This document shows, one piece after another, positions 16,493 through 25,826 of a DNA stretch of 64,000 nucleotides (positions within the stretch are counted from its first letter, which is position 1; every line of letters starts with the position of its first letter). This DNA comes from Jidongwangia harbinensis (lineage in GTDB: Bacteria; Actinomycetota; Actinomycetes; Mycobacteriales; Micromonosporaceae). The DNA lies in NCBI RefSeq assembly GCF_020216025.1, contig NZ_JAIWNC010000005.1, positions 308,799 to 372,798 on the forward strand, written 5' to 3'. The position numbers and the translations under genes are program-made. The notes under the pieces are model-generated. The model had not been told where the DNA came from and ran no database searches. It was given only the letters and a program-made list of their open reading frames with translations.

Positions 16493-17119
16493 TCAGAGGA
16501 TGCCCGCACTGCCGGCCAGCGCGGCTGCCTCGGTGCGACTGGACACCCGCAACTTCCGCAGCAGCGTCGCGGTCAGCCGTTTCACGGTGCGTTCCGAGAC
16601 GTGCAGTTGCAGGGCGATCTCCGTGGTGGTGGCCCCGGCCGCGATCAGTTGCAGCAGTTGGCGCTCGCCCGGGTCGAGGTCGGCGGGCGCCGGCCGGATG
16701 CCGCGGGACGGTGCCAGCAGCGCGCTCAGCAACCCGGCCGGCAGCACCGCCCACCCTTCCAGGACGGCCAGCAGCGGATGCAGCAGATCGGCGGCCTCGC
16801 TGCTCTTGGGCAGGAAGCCCTCGGCACCCGCGCGCAGCGCATCCAGCGCCGGCGCCGGATCGTCGTCGCCGGACATCGCCACGATCCGCACCCGCGGCGT
16901 GGTCCGCCGGATGGCCGCGATCGCCCGCACGCCGCCCGGCGCCGGCATGTGCAGATCGACCAGGACCAGATCCGGCACGGTACGGCGGACCAGCCCGGCG
17001 GCCGCGGCGGCGTCCCCGGTGGACGCCGCCACGGTGGCCCGGCCCTCGCTCACCTCGGGCAGCAGCAGTTCCAGTCCCCGGGCGAACAACGGATGGTCGT
17101 CGACCAGCACGATCCGCAT
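16493..17119 (-). CDS. Response regulator, NarL/FixJ family (LuxR HTH)
   Basis: A 208-residue protein. Receiver domain: acidic pair D7-D8, phosphoacceptor D55 in LVLVDLHMP, and Lys in GFLPKSS. C-terminal LuxR HTH: LQLIAAGATTTEIALQLHVSERTVKRL. ATG 17119 has GGAG six nt upstream; an alternative ATG at 17131 would overlap that site. It is divergent from a small histidine kinase (42-bp gap) with which it should form a two-component system. NarL-class regulators bind GGGYCA-like dyads, so it is the best local candidate for the motifs at 13705, 15140 and 17835. Confidence 0.88.
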   Translation of the reverse strand: MRIVLVDDHPLFARGLELLLPEVSEGRATVAASTGDAAAAAGLVRRTVPDLVLVDLHMPAPGGVRAIAAIRRTTPRVRIVAMSGDDDPAPALDALRAGAEGFLPKSSEAADLLHPLLAVLEGWAVLPAGLLSALLAPSRGIRPAPADLDPGERQLLQLIAAGATTTEIALQLHVSERTVKRLTATLLRKLRVSSRTEAAALAGSAGIL

Positions 17120-17161
17120 CCCCTTCTCCATGTGGGCGGCTTGCCCCGATCGGGCCCGGTC

Positions 17162-17818
17162 ATGCGTGGGTTGAGGCGCCGGCGCTCGCCGGATCCGGCG
17201 CTGCTGTTGCTGCGCAGTGTCTGCCACGAGCTCCGGCCGCCGATGGCCACGCTGGCGTCGCTGGTCCGGGCGCTGGAGACGACCCGGTCCGAGCCCCGGC
17301 ACAGCGAACTGGCCCGGCTCGCCGCCGAGCACGCGTCGCACGCGGAGGCGGTGCTGCGGCAGGCCGCCGCGGCGGCGCAGGGCCTGGACGCGGGGGCCGA
17401 GCATCCGGTTCCGTTGCACCGGGTGCTGCCGGCGGCCACCGCGGTGGTGCCGGGCGACCGGTTGACCGTGGCGGTCACCCAGTCCGCCGGCCGGTGCCTG
17501 GTTCCGCCGCAGCACCTCCGGCAGATCCTGATCAACCTGTTGACGAACGCCGCCGCGTACGCGCCGTCCGGCACCCCGATCCGGCTGCGGGCCCGGACCG
17601 ACCTGTGCCGGCTGCGCCTCACCGTGGCCGACGCCGGGCGCCCGAACCGGGACCTCACCGTGGCCCTGAACCGGCGCACGCCACCGCCGGACAGCAACGG
17701 CCTGGGCCTGTGGGTGGTCCGCCACCTGGCCGCCCGGCACGGCGGCTCGGTGCGGGCCCGGGCGCTGTCGCCGTCCGGCCTGGCGGTCGAGGTGTCCCTG
17801 CCCCGGCGGCCGAAGTGA
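17162..17818 (+). CDS. Minimal cytoplasmic histidine kinase without sensor domain
   Basis: A 218-residue protein that begins almost directly with the dimerisation helix. The H-box SVCHELRPPMATL puts the phosphorylated His at residue 22. The N-box is LINLLTNAAAYAP, and the G2 box GLGLWVVRHLAARHGG. A classical D-x-G G1 box is reduced to VADAGRPN. There is no membrane segment, PAS or GAF domain, so the input signal must come from a partner or directly to the core. ATG 17162 lies 42 bp from the divergent response regulator. The frame is open further upstream but runs antisense through that regulator. Confidence 0.82.
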   Translation: MRGLRRRRSPDPALLLLRSVCHELRPPMATLASLVRALETTRSEPRHSELARLAAEHASHAEAVLRQAAAAAQGLDAGAEHPVPLHRVLPAATAVVPGDRLTVAVTQSAGRCLVPPQHLRQILINLLTNAAAYAPSGTPIRLRARTDLCRLRLTVADAGRPNRDLTVALNRRTPPPDSNGLGLWVVRHLAARHGGSVRARALSPSGLAVEVSLPRRPK

Positions 17819-17834
17819 GCCCGGCCGGCACCTT

Positions 17835-17872
17835 TGACCCGCCCGGGCCAGCTGGTGGCCCCGGCAGGTCGC
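17835..17872. promoter_or_regulatory. Triple half-site regulatory motif, copy C
   Basis: TGACCC-N4-GGGCCA-N5-TGGCCC; 28 of 38 aligned positions match copy A. It sits 59 bp before the ATG at 17894, against 60 bp for the corresponding position in copies A and B, so spacing to a start codon is conserved here too. Confidence 0.6.
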
Positions 17873-17893
17873 CGTGCGGGGCATCTCAGCGTC

Positions 17894-18057
17894 ATGTTCA
17901 GCCAGGCCGAGGCGCAGAGCCGGCTGCGACTGGCGGCGGACGGCCGCTGGGCCCGGGACCCGTTCCGGTACGACCACGCGCCCGGCCCCGCGCCGAGCCG
18001 CCGGTGCTGCCACCCGGCGATCCCCGCCTGTACTGCTCCGGAAAGGACCGGTCATGA
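17894..18057 (+). pseudogene. Possible small gene interrupted by a one-base frameshift
   Basis: From ATG 17894 the frame reads MFSQAEAQSRLRLAADG and on to FRYDHAPGPAP with the strong third-position GC of real genes. After about 17985-18000 that bias moves to the next frame, which reads EPPVLPPGDPRLYCSGKDRS and ends in a TGA at 18055-18057 overlapping the next ATG (ATGA). A single-base indel would join the halves into a protein of about 53 residues. It could be a sequencing error, a true pseudogene, or two unrelated frames. Motif C upstream supports a real start at 17894. Confidence 0.4.
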
Positions 18058-18257
18058 GCTTCGCGTTCCTCGCCCGCACCGTCGTCGCCGGCGGCTATCT
18101 GGTCGCGATGCTGCTGAACGGCCGCTTCGACGCGGTGGTGGCGGTGCTGGCGTGCGGAGTGGCCCTCGTCTGGGCGGCGCCGCTGCTCCGCGACGCCTGG
18201 TGCCGCCGGCACCTGTGTGCGGACGGCGAGGCGATGGCCCGGCACCCGGCGCACTGA
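18054..18257 (+). CDS. Small membrane protein (67 residues)
   Basis: MSFAFLARTVVAGGYLVAML begins a short protein with two hydrophobic segments (about residues 5-21 and 27-45) and a Cys/His-containing basic tail (DAWCRRHLCADGEAMARH). ATG 18054 has AAGGA eight nt upstream and overlaps the stop of the preceding frame in an ATGA junction. No family is recognised. Good third-position GC supports it as coding. Confidence 0.55.
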   Translation: MSFAFLARTVVAGGYLVAMLLNGRFDAVVAVLACGVALVWAAPLLRDAWCRRHLCADGEAMARHPAH

Positions 18258-18282
18258 CCGGTCCCGCGTACCGTGGATCGTG

Positions 18283-19518
18283 ATGTCCGCTCACGACCAC
18301 GCTCGCCCGGCCCGCCGGGGAACGAGCCGTCGTGCCGTGCTCGGGGCCGGCGCGGGTGGTCTGCTCCTGCTGGCCGCCGCTCCGGAGACCACGCCGACCG
18401 GGATCACCCGGCTGGCCACCGGCCCGCGCCCGGCCCGCACCGCCGGGGCGGCCCGGGCGTCGGCGCTGGGCCGGGGCACCACGCTGGTGCACGCCGACCT
18501 GCACAACCACACGCTGCTGTCGGACGGCGGCGGTGATCCGGCGGCGGCGTACGAGTCGATGCGCTCGGCCGGGCTGGACGTGGCGGCGCTGACCGACCAC
18601 GCCACGCTGTTCTCCGTCGGCGGGCTGAACCGCGCCGACTGGGACCTGACCGGCGAGCTGGCCGACGCGGCCGACGAACCGGGCGCGTTCACCGCGATCC
18701 GCGGCTTCGAGTGGTCGCATCCGCTGCTCGGCCACGTCAACGTCTGGTTCACCGGCGACTACACCGCGCTGGACGACTCCACGAGCCTGGGCGGCCTCTA
18801 CGAGTGGATCGGCCGGACCGGCGGGATCGGTGGCTTCAACCATCCGGGCCGGGAGTGGTTGCGGTTCCGCGACTTCGCGTACGACGCCGCGGTGCGGGAC
18901 CAGATGGTCGGGCTGGAGATGTTCAACCGGGGCGACGACTACCTGTTCGAGGGGTGGGCCGACGGCGACGCCTCACCGCTGGTGACCTGTCTGAACGCGG
19001 GCTGGCGCACCGGCCTGACCGGGGTGACCGACGAGCACGGGCCGGACTGGGGGTTCCCGGAGGGCAAGGGCCGCACCGGCCTCTGGGTCGCGCAGCACAC
19101 CCGCGCCGGGGTGCTGGAGGCGATGCGGGCGCGGCGGTTCTTCGCCACCCGGGTGTCCGGCCTGCGGCTGGACGCGCAGGCGAACGGCGTACGGATGGGT
19201 GGCCTGCTGCCGCTCGCCCGCGGTGACGTCCGCTTCGCGCTGGACCTGGACCGCGGCCCGGAGTGGCGGGACAAGCCACTGCACGCGCAGGTGCTACGGC
19301 CGGGCCGGAAGGCGCCCGAGGTCGCCGACGTGGTGGAGATCGTGGCCGGCCGGGTCACCCGGTTCACCGTGCCGCTCGACGTCGCGGACGGCGACTGGGT
19401 GGTGCTGCGGATCGCCGACCCGGCCCAGGCCAACCCGGTGCCGGGTCCGGACGGGCATCCCGGCAACCACTGGGGCATCGCCTACTCCAGCCCGTGGTGG
19501 CTCGCACCGAACTCTTAA
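18283..19518 (+). CDS. Tat-exported PHP-domain (CehA/McbA-like) metal-dependent phosphoesterase
   Basis: A 411-residue protein. The N-terminus has a twin-arginine signal (TSRRAVLGAGAGGLLLLAAA). The PHP metal-binding motifs follow: HADLHNHTLLSDG (about residue 69), ALTDHATLF, GGFNHPGRE and GVTDEHG. The C-terminal part forms a beta-rich domain ending in WGIAYSSPWWL. PHP proteins use clustered His/Asp to bind two or three metals and hydrolyse phosphoesters; the Tat signal suggests the metal is loaded before export. The substrate is unknown. ATG 18283 is preferred over upstream starts because it gives the cleanest signal peptide. The next gene starts at its stop. Confidence 0.82.
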   Translation: MSAHDHARPARRGTSRRAVLGAGAGGLLLLAAAPETTPTGITRLATGPRPARTAGAARASALGRGTTLVHADLHNHTLLSDGGGDPAAAYESMRSAGLDVAALTDHATLFSVGGLNRADWDLTGELADAADEPGAFTAIRGFEWSHPLLGHVNVWFTGDYTALDDSTSLGGLYEWIGRTGGIGGFNHPGREWLRFRDFAYDAAVRDQMVGLEMFNRGDDYLFEGWADGDASPLVTCLNAGWRTGLTGVTDEHGPDWGFPEGKGRTGLWVAQHTRAGVLEAMRARRFFATRVSGLRLDAQANGVRMGGLLPLARGDVRFALDLDRGPEWRDKPLHAQVLRPGRKAPEVADVVEIVAGRVTRFTVPLDVADGDWVVLRIADPAQANPVPGPDGHPGNHWGIAYSSPWWLAPNS

Positions 19519-20793
19519 GTGCCTACCCCGGGTGCCGATGGGGAGCGCGTGAACTCCTCGGTGACCAATGCGCCGGGCGCCCATCTCGTGCACGTCGGAC
19601 GGCAGCCGATCTTCGATCGGAGCGGCGACGTGGTCGCGTACGAACTGCTGTTCCGGGGCAGCGTCGACGCGGTCGAGGCGGGGCGCCAGGACACCTATGC
19701 GACCAGCCAGGTCATCGTGAACGCGTTCACCGAGTTCGGCATCGGCGAGGTGGCCGGTGACCGGTTGTGCTTCATCAACCTCACCCGGGAGTTCCTCACC
19801 GGCGAACTGACCGTGCCGTTCGGGCCGGACCGGATGGTGCTGGAGGTGCTGGAGACGGTCCAGGTCGACGACGCGGTGATCGCCGGCGTCACGGCGCTGG
19901 CCGCGAACGGATACCGGATCGCCCTGGACGACTTCGTCTGGGGTTCCGGTCACGAACAGCTGCTCGGGCTGGCCTCGTACGTCAAACTCGATCTTCTCGA
20001 CGGCGACCTGAGCGGCCTCGGCGAGGTGGTGGCGGGAATCCGCCGGTACCCGGGGGTGCAGATCGTCGCGGAACGGCTGGAGACCGCCGCGCAGCTGGCC
20101 CTGGCCGACCGGTACGACCTCGAACTGCGCCAGGGGTACGCGCTGAGCCGGCCACAGGTGCTCTCCGCGGCCAGCCTCACCCCGTCCCGGCTGCGCCGGC
20201 TGGAACTGCTCGGCGCGCTGAGTTCCCCGGACGCCAACCTGGAGACCATCCTGTCGATCGTGGCGAGCGATCCGGCGCTGTCGCTGCGGGTGCTGCGCGC
20301 CTGCAACTCGGCGGCGGCCGGCGGCAACAGCCGGATCTCCTCGGTCCGCCAGGCGGTGGTGCTGGTCGGCCTGGCCCAGATCCGGCAGTGGTCCATGCTG
20401 ATGGTCATCGACGACGTCGCCGAGGCGACCGACGACCAGATGATCGCGGCGCTGACCCGGGCCCGGCTGAGCGAGAACGTGGCGCCGATGCTGAGCGCGC
20501 CGGCCGACTCCGCGTTCATGGCCGGGCTGATCAGCGGCGTCGCCGACCTGCTCGGGCTGTCGAACGCCGCGCTGGCGGACCAGCTGCCGCTGGCCGCCGA
20601 ACTCAAGATCGCGCTGGCCGAGCGCGGCGGGTCGCTGGGCCGGGTGCTGCAGGTGGTGGACGCGTACGAGGCCGGCAACCTGCGTGCGGTGGCCCGGATG
20701 GGCGACACCGACCGGTTGGTGGGCAGCTACCTGGACGCGATGCGCTGGTCGGCCCGGACCGTGCACGCGACGTCCCAGCTCGCCGCGCGCTGA
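19519..20793 (+). CDS. EAL-HDOD domain signalling protein (YuxH-like)
   Basis: A 424-residue protein. The N-terminal EAL-type domain (about residues 20-215) has GRQPIFDRSGDVVAYELLFR, with E-L-L in place of E-A-L. Other EAL-family positions keep acidic residues: NLTREFL, LEVLET, ALDDFVWGSG, VKLDLL and VAERLET. The HDOD domain (about 220-410) follows. Such proteins either degrade or only sense cyclic-di-GMP; activity cannot be judged from sequence. GTG 19519 directly follows the previous stop; a second GTG at 19549 with GGGGAG upstream is a possible alternative. It converges with the kinase gene. Confidence 0.85.
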   Translation: MPTPGADGERVNSSVTNAPGAHLVHVGRQPIFDRSGDVVAYELLFRGSVDAVEAGRQDTYATSQVIVNAFTEFGIGEVAGDRLCFINLTREFLTGELTVPFGPDRMVLEVLETVQVDDAVIAGVTALAANGYRIALDDFVWGSGHEQLLGLASYVKLDLLDGDLSGLGEVVAGIRRYPGVQIVAERLETAAQLALADRYDLELRQGYALSRPQVLSAASLTPSRLRRLELLGALSSPDANLETILSIVASDPALSLRVLRACNSAAAGGNSRISSVRQAVVLVGLAQIRQWSMLMVIDDVAEATDDQMIAALTRARLSENVAPMLSAPADSAFMAGLISGVADLLGLSNAALADQLPLAAELKIALAERGGSLGRVLQVVDAYEAGNLRAVARMGDTDRLVGSYLDAMRWSARTVHATSQLAAR

Positions 20794-20797
20794 CGCC

Positions 20798-22411
20798 TCA
20801 GCCCTTACCCGGGCCCTTGTGCTTCCCCTTGGCCTTGCCGGGCTTGGCCTTCGCCTTCTTCGCGACCTCCTTGACCACCCGCTCGGCCTTCTGGTCGGCG
20901 GCGGCCTGCCCGCCGGTCCGGGGCGGCGTCACCCGCCTGACCACCGGCCGGGCGGACGGCGTGGTCACGCCGGCCATGGACAGCTCGGCCGTGCACAGCG
21001 TGCCGTTGACCCGGAACTGCGCGGGCAGCGCGTTGACCCCGCGGTAGTCGGCGTCGAAGCCGGTGCGCACCTCGCGTCCCGGGGTCAGCCCGGTCCCGCT
21101 CACCTGCACGGTACGGCCGTCCTGGCGCCAGTCCGCGGACCAGCCACGGGTCAGCCGCTGCCCTTCGGCCAGCGCGAACCTCAGTGTCCACGCGCCGGCC
21201 GGTGCGGCACCGGTGTTGAGCACGGTGACCGCCGTGGCGGAGCGCCCGGCGGTGGCGCTGCGGACCGCGTACCGGACCGTGCAGCGCAGGTCCGCCACCG
21301 GGCCCGCGGCGGCGGCCACCGCGGTGTCGCCCGGTTCCGGTCCGGACAGGCTGCCGGCCCAGACCACCGCGGCGGTGGCCGTGACGGCGGTGAACGTGCC
21401 GGCCGCGACCAGGACCCGCCGGCGCCGCCCGAAGGCCAGCGCCGAGGCGGCCACCCGCCGCGCCGGCACGGCCGACTGCACCGCCGGGGTGGCCTCGGTG
21501 GGCACGGTGAGCGGGTGGAGCACGGTGGAGAGGTCGAGCCCGGCCGGTGCCGGGGCGGAGTCCAGCGCGCCGGACAGGGTCGGCACGGTGCCCAGCCCGA
21601 CCGCCTCGCCGAGCAGGTCCGCGGCCTCCCCGGCGGCCGGCCGGCCACCCGGTTTCTTGGTCAGGCAACGCCGGCACAGGTCGACCACCGCCTCCGGCAG
21701 CTCCGCGACGGTGGGCAGCGGCTCCGGCTCGGTGTAGCGGTGGGCGATGAGCATCTGGGTGGTGGTGCCGGCCGCCCACGGCAGGCGCCCGGCGAGCATC
21801 CGGTAGAGCAGCAGGCCGAGCGCGTACACGTCGGTGGCGGGCCGGACCTGGCCGGCGTCCAGCCGCTCCGGCGCCAGGTAGGCGGGAGTGCCGAGGATGC
21901 CCTCCGCCGAACTGTCCGCCTCGCCCACGGTGGCCGAGATGCCGAAGTCGACCAGCTTGACGCCGGACGCGGTGACCATGACGTTGTTCGGCGTGACGTC
22001 GCGGTGCACGATGCCGCGGGCGTGCGCCGCCGCCAGGGCCGCGGCGACCTGCGCGCCGACCAGCACGGCGAGACGCCACGGCAGCGCGCCGGCGGTCAGC
22101 AGCTGGGCCAGCGAACGCCCCTCGACCAACTCCATCACCACGTACGGCAGGGGCTTGCCGTCGCCGTCCGTGGTCTCGCCGTAGTCGTGCACCTCCACCA
22201 CGTGCGGGTGGCGCAACTGGGCCGCGGCGCGCGCCTCGAGCCGGATGCGGCGCAGCGTGTCCGGGTTCGCGGCCAGGTCCGGGGAGAGCACCTTGACCGC
22301 GACGTCCCGGCCGAGCACCTCGTCGTGGGCGCGCCACACCACGGACATGCCGCCCGCGCCGAGACGACTCGCGAGCCGGTACCGGCCGTCGATCACATGC
22401 CCAGCTTCCAC
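20798..22411 (-). CDS. Membrane Ser/Thr protein kinase with extracytoplasmic CBM2-like domain
   Basis: A 537-residue protein. Kinase domain (residues 9-270): Gly-rich loop LGAGGMSVVW, Lys in VAVKVL, catalytic HRDVTPNN near 132, and VDFGISA near 152. One transmembrane helix lies at about 330-350. Outside, residues about 373-470 resemble a family 2 carbohydrate-binding module: Cys near each end (LRCTVRYAV and VNGTLC), VTVLNTGAAPAGAWTLRF, WSADWRQDG. The tail is Lys-rich (KKAKAKPGKAKGKHKG). The kinase may therefore sense polysaccharide or wall material outside the cell (inference). ATG 22411 starts close to the kinase domain. Confidence 0.87.
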   Translation of the reverse strand: MEAGHVIDGRYRLASRLGAGGMSVVWRAHDEVLGRDVAVKVLSPDLAANPDTLRRIRLEARAAAQLRHPHVVEVHDYGETTDGDGKPLPYVVMELVEGRSLAQLLTAGALPWRLAVLVGAQVAAALAAAHARGIVHRDVTPNNVMVTASGVKLVDFGISATVGEADSSAEGILGTPAYLAPERLDAGQVRPATDVYALGLLLYRMLAGRLPWAAGTTTQMLIAHRYTEPEPLPTVAELPEAVVDLCRRCLTKKPGGRPAAGEAADLLGEAVGLGTVPTLSGALDSAPAPAGLDLSTVLHPLTVPTEATPAVQSAVPARRVAASALAFGRRRRVLVAAGTFTAVTATAAVVWAGSLSGPEPGDTAVAAAAGPVADLRCTVRYAVRSATAGRSATAVTVLNTGAAPAGAWTLRFALAEGQRLTRGWSADWRQDGRTVQVSGTGLTPGREVRTGFDADYRGVNALPAQFRVNGTLCTAELSMAGVTTPSARPVVRRVTPPRTGGQAAADQKAERVVKEVAKKAKAKPGKAKGKHKGPGKG

Positions 22412-22469
22412 GAACCCTGGCGTTGCCCCGTGGAGGCCACGCCAAACCGTGATCGGCGAGTCGCCACCC

Positions 22470-22491
22470 CGGGTGACTAACCAGTCACCCG
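22470..22491 (-). terminator. Hairpin at the end of the ECF sigma gene
   Basis: A 9-bp perfect stem (CGGGTGACT at 22470-22478 with 22483-22491), loop AACC. It includes the stop codon of the sigma gene and lies ahead of the kinase start, so it may separate the two minus-strand units. Confidence 0.5.
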
Positions 22492-23711
22492 CCGGTGTCC
22501 AGCTCGTCGGCGCGGGCGTTCAGCGCCCGGCGTTCCGGCTCGGACCGGACCAGCGCGGCGGCCTGGCGGAACAGGTCGGCGGCCCGGTCCGGGTCACCGC
22601 CGCGCGCGATCAGCTCCGCCTCCGCGGCCACCGCCAGCGGATAGTCCGCCAGCCCGCCGCCGGCCCGCGCCTCGGCCAGCAGCCGCAACCCGGCGGTCGG
22701 GCCGTCGGCGAAGCCGTGCGCCACCGCGCGGTTCAGCGCGACCACCGGCGTGGGCTGCACCCGGACCAGGCGGTCGTAGCAGTCGGCGATCGCGGACCAG
22801 TCGGTGTCCGCGGACGACTCGGCGGTGGCATGGGCGGCGGCGATCCGGGCCTGCAACACGTACGGGCCGTCGCCGTGCGCCCGGCCCAGCGCCGCCCGCC
22901 CGGCCGCGATCGCGGCGCCGTCCCACCGGCACCGGTCCTGCCGGTCCAGGGTCAGCAGGTTGCCCTCGGCGTCCCGGCGGGCGTCCCGCCGGGAGTGCTG
23001 GAACAGGAACAACGCCAGCAGGCCGGACACCTCCGGCTGGGCCGGCATGAGCCGCTCCAGCAGCCCGGCCAGGCGGACCGCCTCGTCCGCGAACGCCGGC
23101 TCGCCGTCGGCGTCGTAACCGCGGGTGAACAGCAGGTACAGCACTCCCAGCACACCCGGCAGCCGCTCGGTCAGCGCCGGCCCGGTGGGCACCCGGTACG
23201 GGATCCGGGCCTGCGCGATCTTGGTTTTGGCCCGGGTCAGCCGGCGCGTCATGGTCGCCTCGCTGACCAGGAACGCCCGGGCGATCTCCCCGGTCGGGAC
23301 CCCCACCACGGTACGCAGGGTGAGCGCCACCCGCGCCTCGATCGCCAGCGCCGGGTGGCAGCACGTGAAGATCAGCCGCAACCGGTCGTCCACCACCTCG
23401 TCCTCCGCTTCCGGCTCGTCCCCGGACGCCGGCTCGGCCAGCATCGCGACCTGGCGTAACTTGCGCCGCTCCACCGAGGCGCGGCGGAGCACATCGATCG
23501 CCCGGTTCCGGGCCACCGTCATGAGCCAGCCGCCCGGGTTCGCGGGCACGCCGTCCGCCGGCCACCGTTCCAGCGCCGAGGCGAGTGCCTCCTGCGCGCT
23601 GTCCTCGGCCAGCGTCCAGTCGCCGGTGACGCGGATGAGTGCGGCGACGATGCGCGCGTACCCGTCCGCGCCGGCCGCGGCGACCGCCTCGGCGACGGCC
23701 CGGTCAGTCAC
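22485..23711 (-). CDS. ECF42-type RNA polymerase sigma factor with C-terminal helical domain
   Basis: A 408-residue sigma factor. Region 2 includes DWTLAEDSAQEALASALERWP and NPGGWLMTVARNRAIDVLRR; region 4 includes LRTVVGVPTGEIARAFLVSEATMTRRL. The long C-terminal extension (about residues 190-408, with LYLLFTRGY and repeated helical pairs, DUF6596/TPR-like) is typical of ECF42. These factors lack an anti-sigma factor and are paired with a DGPF protein, as here. GTG 23711 overlaps the DGPF stop by 8 bp, giving translational coupling. Confidence 0.92.
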   Translation of the reverse strand: MTDRAVAEAVAAAGADGYARIVAALIRVTGDWTLAEDSAQEALASALERWPADGVPANPGGWLMTVARNRAIDVLRRASVERRKLRQVAMLAEPASGDEPEAEDEVVDDRLRLIFTCCHPALAIEARVALTLRTVVGVPTGEIARAFLVSEATMTRRLTRAKTKIAQARIPYRVPTGPALTERLPGVLGVLYLLFTRGYDADGEPAFADEAVRLAGLLERLMPAQPEVSGLLALFLFQHSRRDARRDAEGNLLTLDRQDRCRWDGAAIAAGRAALGRAHGDGPYVLQARIAAAHATAESSADTDWSAIADCYDRLVRVQPTPVVALNRAVAHGFADGPTAGLRLLAEARAGGGLADYPLAVAAEAELIARGGDPDRAADLFRQAAALVRSEPERRALNARADELDTGG

Positions 23712-24051
23712 GCGGGCCGTCGTCGAGGTCCGCGAACGGGCGCAGTTCCAGCCGGCCGGTCCAGGCCATCGGGTGCGCCCGGGCCACCGCGATGGCCTCG
23801 TCCAGGTCGGCGCACTCGAGGATGTCGAAGCCCACGATCACCTCCTTGGTCTCGGCGAACGGGCCGTCCGAGACCAGCAGTTCGCCGCCGCGCACGCGGA
23901 CCGTGGTGGCGGCCGCCGGCGACGCCAGCACGCTGCCCTCGACCCGCTGGCCGCGGGCGTCGGTGTCGGCCACCCAGGCGTGGATGTCGGGCACGCGGGA
24001 CTCGTCGGTCTCCGGCTCGATGTCGGTGCAGACGAACATCATGTACTTCAT
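23704..24051 (-). CDS. YCII-related DGPF-domain protein
   Basis: A 115-residue ferredoxin-like-fold protein with the motif SDGPFAETKEVIVGF. It starts MKYMMFVCTD. In actinobacteria these proteins are encoded next to ECF42 sigma factors and are often their targets or partners; the molecular role is unknown. ATG 24051 has a GGGGG-type Shine-Dalgarno ten nt upstream. It forms an operon with the downstream sigma gene, overlapping by 8 bp. Confidence 0.9.
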   Translation of the reverse strand: MKYMMFVCTDIEPETDESRVPDIHAWVADTDARGQRVEGSVLASPAAATTVRVRGGELLVSDGPFAETKEVIVGFDILECADLDEAIAVARAHPMAWTGRLELRPFADLDDGPRD

Positions 24052-24150
24052 GTCGTACCCCCTCTGATCTGTGATTTCACTCCGGTGACGAACGGCCGGC
24101 CCGGAACCGGACAGCACAACCCGGAAAAGTTCGGTTATTGTGTAGGGACG

Positions 24151-24224
24151 TCGGTCGAGAGGCGCTGCGACGGATCCACGATCCGCCACGCTCGGCCCGC
24201 GTTGATACTCGCAAGGGCGCCTCC
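24151..24224 (+). promoter_or_regulatory. S-adenosylhomocysteine (SAH) riboswitch
   Basis: The elements of the SAH riboswitch occur in order. A CGAG arm (24156-24159) pairs with CTCG (24191-24194). The conserved GGCGCTGCGAC follows. A hairpin CGGATC (24171-24176) pairs with GATCCG (24180-24185). A pseudoknot GAGGCGC (24159-24165) pairs with GCGCCTC (24217-24223). It lies just upstream of ahcY, the enzyme that consumes SAH, where this RNA class turns expression on. A TATTGT-like -10 sits near 24136. Confidence 0.87.
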
Positions 24225-24247
24225 TGTCGAAGGGGGTGCCCTTCTCC

Positions 24248-25705
<1,458 letters not shown>

Positions 25706-25720
25706 CCGGCACGCACCACG

Positions 25721-25760
25721 ACGCCGAGTGACCTCCGGTATGCCGGAGGTCACTCGGCGT
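25721..25760 (+). terminator. Strong terminator of ahcY
   Basis: A perfect 18-bp stem (ACGCCGAGTGACCTCCGG at 25721-25738 with 25743-25760) and loop TATG, 15 nt after the ahcY stop. Confidence 0.9.
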
Positions 25761-25826
25761 TCGCCGTGCGGGCGGTTCGTTGCACGTCGGCGGGTGTGGT
25801 GTCAGGCTGGCCCGCGAGGAGGAATG

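Noticed and set aside
15085..18057. 990-codon open frame across Nramp, the response regulator and the kinase
   Set aside because: It is a shadow of three well-supported genes in other frames; only its last codons (about 17995-18057) may be part of the frameshifted small ORF.
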